A stretch of 64,000 nucleotides of DNA, taken from contig OZ234499.1 of the NCBI GenBank assembly GCA_965153455.1, forward strand, positions 1,116,001-1,180,000, given 5' to 3'. Origin of the DNA: Sphagnum compactum. Its lineage: Eukaryota > Bryophyta > Sphagnopsida > Sphagnales. The first letter of the stretch is position 1. Every line of letters starts with the position of its first letter. Positions 59,201 to 64,000 of the stretch are shown piece by piece. Made by a program: the position numbers and the translations under genes. A model generated the notes under the pieces. It did no database searches and was not told where the DNA came from. It saw only the letters and a list, made by a program, of their open reading frames with translations.

Positions 59201-60048
59201 ATTTGCATCGCTAGAGGCAACTTTTTGGATGATATTGTTTCAAATTTTGTGATCATGGCCTGTACAAAAGAAAACCTAAAAGTACTTAACAAATAGATGA
59301 CAAACATTTCCTTCCTCATGAAAAACATAGAGCTCCCACAAAGAGCTTTGTAAAAGTTGGAAGATGGAAACTTCATATGTTAAGTAGTTCAAGATAAATC
59401 TTGAAAATTTATTTGTACCTCCTTTGCAATCTTAGGTGATGTGATGACAACTTGTTTGATTGAGCCAACTTGGATGGAGAATATGGGCCCATATTTCATA
59501 GCCCATGTGGTGAAACCATGATGCGGTTTCTTTTCTTTTGATAATTGCAATAGATTGCCCACTAATGGTAGTCCGGGAATGGTTGTAATCAAAATCCAAA
59601 CCCATTAGAAAAAAAGACTTGATTACATTGAATCTAAGAATAATCTTGAAGTATACGTATGTGTTTTGAACACCAAATTGTGTTATCCCTTTACAATCAA
59701 TCTTCTAGCTATTGTTAATTACAATTTTTGAAACGTGATATTTTTTTAAATTAGTAAAAAAGATTCTAATAGAACTAGCTTTGTGATTTTCATAAGCACC
59801 AATTGGAAGGTATTTGAAGCAAGTTCAAGGTATGAAACAATATTGGAAGAACTTAAAGGTAAGAAAGGCTCACAGGGAGGAAGATTTTTCTTTTTGAATA
59901 GAAGAGAGGTGACAAAATGGACAAGGATCCAAGACACAAAAAGCATGATGAACACTATTGAAACCCCATTGAGCTTCTTCCCCACTACTAGCTCCCAAGC
60001 CATCTCCCAACAAGGTTGCAATGTAGTCAATATCACTTTCATCACCAT
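56298..60048 (-). pseudogene. ent-Kaurene oxidase (CYP701-like) pseudogene, near full length
   Basis: Kaurene oxidase is a membrane P450 that converts ent-kaurene to ent-kaurenoic acid in gibberellin synthesis. Eight exons are visible: 60,048-59,874 (membrane anchor SIVFIMLFVSWILVHFV, then KKKNLPP); 59,582-59,419 (IPGLPLVGNLLQLSKEKKPH, YGPIFSIQVGS); 59,259-59,098 (AMITKFETISSKKLPLAMQI); 58,982-58,830; 58,723-58,469 (EFDWRDFFPAFRWVPNKS); 58,108-57,731 (LLWEPIPVNIDTSMVTTEW, then TFRKYPPIPLFPSRYV and TTLGGYDIPKGWQ); 56,945-56,778 (WDPERL and heme loop PFGAGKKICIG); 56,456-56,298 (ends THKLHPLQCIITP). Phases join throughout and the length is about 537 codons. Defects: a TAA at 57,827-57,829 replaces the ExxR glutamate; a TAG lies at 57,884-57,886; the exon 2 acceptor reads ACAA instead of ACAG; the conserved heme-loop Arg is Lys. 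Retained introns mean it arose by DNA duplication or is a dead original locus, not a retrocopy. Confidence 0.93.
57371..57610 (-). repeat. About 90-bp repeat, three units, in an intron of the kaurene oxidase relic
   Basis: Units start (plus strand) CTTTATTTTAGGAAAGGCC at 57,371, CCTTATTTGGGACATGGCC at about 57,462 and CCTTATTTTGGGAATGGCC at about 57,552. They lie in the 785-bp intron between the last I/K-helix exon and the heme-loop exon. They are relatives of the copies at 4.9, 21.2 and 27.1 kb. Confidence 0.7.
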
Positions 60049-63000
60049 TTCAAGTAGTATCTAGATTGGAAGTTTTGATCTAGAGACGCTAAAAGACTTT
60101 GGTATCAACATTCTTTTGTAAAGTCATTAACTTACATCTCCATAACACTGCAAATGAAACCTTACAACACATACACAATTCCATTTGTAACGTATGGTTT
60201 GAAGAATATTGCTTTGAACCTATCAATAAGTTTTATCAAAAAAGATAATATGGATGTGGTTTGGAATAATACCTACTTTTATACACAAAATATATTTGTG
60301 CGTATTTTAAATTTCATGAATATATTTATTTCAATCCATATTATTGATTCCATAATGGTATGCTTACCTCATTATCATTAGTGTAACCTATGCCATTGGC
60401 TGAAGTGTGAACATGATTATGTAATTATTCTGAGTGTGAATATGATCCTAAGCATAAAGCCCAATTGTGAAAAAAAAATATTTAAACTAATTTTTAGTGA
60501 AAACAATTACTCAAAAATCAATATCTCACACATAGGTCTATGTAGCATGTGCCATTGACCCCATTTTGAACTAGTCACCCAACTAAATTTCCCTTCCAAA
60601 ACCATTTTTGTAATTTAATTGAGTTTCCACTGATAAAAACTACTCAAAATTGAATACCTCTCACAATCTAGATCTAAAAATTTCCAAATCACTTTCATTA
60701 GATCCAACTAAGGAAGGGCTTTCCAACAATACCAAGATGCACCATAATATTAGCTTTTTAGTTTTGATTTAAATGAACATTCAATAAAACAATGTTCAAT
60801 ATTCAATAACTTTTCCACTATAATTCAAAAATTATGAAACTAGCTTGTTGCACCCTTATTCATTGAGTGCTTTCTAACAGTACCAAGAGCATGGCAACAG
60901 ATGCCATGCTTTGGGAGATCTCAATGTGACAATTGAACAAAACAAACAAACAACCTTCCTTCATATACATCATTTGGGCCAATGGCAAGGGCTACACTAT
61001 TATTCTTAAAATATAGTTTAAAAAATATATTGAATGTTTTGAAATATTTTGAAGATATACAATTGCAGTCCAAGTCACATAATTACTTACACAATGTGAT
61101 AACTATAACTAGTGGATGCCACATTGATGGAGAGATGATTTATACCATTTGACATAAAACATAATTTATAAATTTATGCTAATTCTTCAAAGTTCATGTA
61201 GATTTGCCCATTGAATGCAGCTTTTTGATACCTTTAATTAAGTGTTGGGAAAGTTTAGTTTGTTTCATAGAAAAAACTTGAGTCAAATGCAATGTGTGAT
61301 TTAGAAAACTTGGAAGGTAACTTTATTGATAGACACACCATACAAAGGGATAAGTACTTGGAAGGTAACTTACCTAGACAAACTTTGAGTGACATTTGTG
61401 GCCTCCATGATGGTAGTAGCCCAAGGACGTACTCACAAAAATTGGGACAGGCTCACAACAACCAACTAGCCTTCTCCAGCTTACTTCTATGTACAAAAAG
61501 GTCTTTTATTTGAATGGTGGAGTGTTTGCATGTGACAAAGAAGATTGGGCTGAAGAAGATTTCTTCCGTGTGGTGTAGGTGCTTTTCAAGTACAAAGGAA
61601 AAACCAATGTGGCCCGTAACTTAATAATTTTAAATAATGGCGGGTTCTGGGGGTCTGAAAACTCCGAATCAGAGAACCGCCGGTTCTGGGCATTTGCAAA
61701 AAAAGAAAAATCAAAATCAAAGAACCTTCGGATTCGAGTATGCGAAAACAATAAACCTCAACTGAGTTAATAATTGGTTTCACCTTGGTAACCAATTCTG
61801 GAAGAAATAGGTCTCATATTTAGGTAGATAGGTAGGAAAATAGGTAATTAATTACTAAGTAAGTAGGGCTCACTTACTACCATCTACTTTACTACCTACC
61901 TACTAACAACCTACCAACTGAGCTAATCACCATGGTTAGCTACGGAACTGGATTTCAACAGAAAACTGTTTCCTGACCACTTACCATCCGTCCATCCTTC
62001 AAGGTGTGCTGGTGGGTGCTGGTTCACTGTGGCCCCAAAAACATACATAGATCACAAGGCCAAGGAGGGACCCATTCGTACCATTACTCCTTAAAGACTC
62101 GGCATAATAATATCTCTCCTCCTTCTTTTTAGGAGGGATAGGTTGAAGTGGTTTTTCAGCCATGTTTTTTGTCACCTTCCATTTCATTATTGGAGTGCCC
62201 TTTGAAATACCCACCCTTGGCTTTGGGTGGGTATTAAAATCTACACCAAATGCTTGTCAAATATTAGGTCGGTTCTTTGATCTTGATTCGATTTCTCAAA
62301 TATCGCAAAACAAAACTAGTGGTTCATGGATTTTGAACTTAATAAAAAATCAGAATCAGTGGTTATTAACAAAATCAAATACCCGCCCAACACTAAGAAA
62401 TGAACCATATTTTGCACTTGATTTGCTTGCCCACAAACTTTTTCATCCACTTCCCAAATGGAATTATGAGAACACAATTATGAAATGGGGAGCTCAATGT
62501 TGCACGAGTATTTTGAATTTATTAAAGAACCGTCAGATATTTTTAGTTTCAGAGGACCAATTTGACTCCTATTAGTAACTTTTAAATATATTATAATTTT
62601 GTCTTGGTGGGAATGCAATGTGCATACATTTGGGGGACATTTGCAAGGTGTGCTATTTAGGTTGCTCATTAAGGTTTCAATTTTCAATATCTAAAGTTAA
62701 GAAAAATTACTATTATCTTTAATGAACCAAAGTCATATTTATGTATTGCAACATAATTAGAGTTTTCCACTTTTATGTTCGATTGCAAGTTGTTTAGTAT
62801 GACAAACAACTCCCATTTGGGCCTCATCATCACCTTTGCACAACTTTCTTGGGCTTTTAAAAAATTGCCCCAAGCCACACCCATAATCAAACACCAAAAG
62901 TAGCCTACCTGTAGGTTTAATTATTTGAACATATATTGTAATCTTTGATTTATGCCTATATGGGATCATTGGATAGACCGTCTTTTGAAATGAACATACT

Positions 63001-64000
63001 ATGTATGTGTTTTGCATTGTATGCATCGATTTTGTTTTTGCTTCTTGCAAGTACATCATCTTAGTGCAATCATCTTAGTGCAACCATAAGAAAATATTAG
63101 TTTGAATTCAATGTTGAAATGTAAAGACAATTGTGTGAGTTGATGTAGTAGGAGTGGGCAAATTCAAAGAAATAAATTTAAGATAAATTATGCAAAGTGC
63201 ATAACAGTAAAATCACAATCACTCCAAAGTAATACCTCTACCATTCAAACTCAAACTTAAGATATTGACCAATGTTGGCTAGTTATTGAAAAAATAACCC
63301 GTTATCAATGAAGTTATTAATAAGGATATTAAATAAAATTATATGTTGATTTAGAATTTTCCTAAAATTTGGTTAGGGAACCTACTTCCATGGTAGGTAG
63401 CATCCATAAAACTAGCAAGGCAAGTATGGTTCAGGTATTGATTTGTTGAAATCTAATACCTGACCTAAATCTTGGTAGGTTGTCAATCCTTAAATTGTAG
63501 ATGCGTTTGGGCTCGTATTGGACAAGGCTAGTTTATGATTTTGCCATTTAATGTGATGAACTTTTAAATTTTGACACTCAGAATTTTAAGGTCCTCACAT
63601 TCAAGTGAAAAGCCTACATTTTTTTTTGTTTGAATTCACAGTTGTGTCCATACCAATTTTGAATTGTTTGATTGCAAAATTTGTCTTAGTGGATTTTTAT
63701 AGCAATCTTTGCAATCTCAAGAGATTATTGTGTTTTGGGTTTTTGTTTTGTTGTTGTTACCTTTTTTTCCTATTTATTTTGATCACTTAGGTATGGAGTT
63801 TGTGGAGGGTTATGACTAGGTGATCATATTTGAGTGTCACTTTTGTGTTTCAAACTTACACAAATCTCTATTAAAAACAATGTATGAAAATTTCACTTTG
63901 AGTTCAATGGATGGGTTACACCTTGCTTTCTCTTGGCTCTCATCATTTCTACTCTTCTTGCTTACTATAAAGGATTGTAGAAAGCATGAGACCATGGGCA
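60049..64000. other. Gene-free right flank
   Basis: AT-rich intergenic DNA upstream of the kaurene oxidase relic. A short TAGG/CCTA tract lies at 61,815-61,920. A GC-richer patch (GGCGGGTTCTGGGGGTCTG ... AGAACCGCCGGTTCTGGGC) lies at 61,638-61,690. A 137-codon plus-strand frame at 62,162-62,575 has no recognisable domain. No promoter element could be assigned to the relic with confidence. Confidence 0.5.
61815..61920. repeat. TAGG/CCTA tract
   Basis: TAGGTAGATAGGTAGG followed by CTACTTTACTACCTACC. Same word family as the other arrays. Confidence 0.7.

Noticed and set aside
62162-62575. 137-codon plus-strand frame
   Set aside because: Looks less random than most, but no domain, homologue or splice context was recognised.
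1-64000. CRISPR arrays, bacterial operons, organellar inserts
   Set aside because: No evenly spaced identical repeats with unique spacers, no prokaryotic gene organisation and no plastid or mitochondrial genes were seen.

Overview
The window reads as nuclear DNA of a land plant with a large, repeat-rich, AT-rich genome. The support is a gibberellin-pathway cytochrome P450 in short spliced exons, plant-type LTR retrotransposons primed on initiator tRNA-Met, several CACTA DNA transposons, and long gene-free spacers. A gymnosperm, fern or lycophyte would fit, but I cannot name the lineage from sequence alone. There is no bacterial, organellar or CRISPR-type content.

Only one locus looks like an intact host gene. 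On the minus strand at 23.5-26.0 kb, five exons encode a protein of about 565 residues with an N-terminal SAP-like helix pair and a long acidic Ser/Thr-rich body. It sits in a less AT-rich island (about 19.4-27.4 kb) with a CT-rich upstream tract. Second, at 56.3-60.0 kb on the minus strand, lies an almost full-length, intron-containing ent-kaurene oxidase (CYP701-like) relic. It has a stop codon at the K-helix ExxR glutamate, a second in-frame stop, a damaged 3' splice site and Arg->Lys in the heme loop. Third, a 222-codon open frame at 14.5-15.2 kb (minus) encodes an FCP1/NIF (HAD-type) domain whose second catalytic Asp is Asn; it lacks an upstream ATG and looks like an exon or a captured fragment.

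The rest is a transposon graveyard. From left to right: 49-bp tandem repeats (0.1 kb); a decayed PIF/Harbinger nuclease (3.1-3.9 kb); a 161-bp triplication (6.2-6.7 kb); a copia element with LTR, PBS, gag, protease and integrase but no RT (6.9-9.5 kb), cut by CACTA-like sequence reaching to 13.08 kb; a dense array of GGTGACC/AAA/TTT/GGTCACC palindromic units (13.1-14.3 kb); the C-terminus of a non-LTR retrotransposon with zinc finger and restriction-like endonuclease (18.4-19.1 kb); a minus-strand gypsy-like element (about 30.7-34.7 kb) whose gag is interrupted by a 968-bp solo LTR; a CACTA element at 35,357-38,427; an orphan CACTA end at 39,319; a plus-strand LTR element with a two-zinc-knuckle gag (45.2-47.9 kb); and two nested CACTA elements at 49,149-55,296.

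The clearest new structural results are the CACTA elements with exact 3-bp target duplications (TAA, TTA and AAC), two of them nested in opposite orientation with a shared core. Next is the solo LTR, whose computational removal together with one AAGGT duplication joins the gag frame. Degenerate TAGG-type arrays recur inside or beside these CACTA elements. I found no convincing new multi-gene system; the novelty lies in transposon architecture and in the kaurene oxidase decay.
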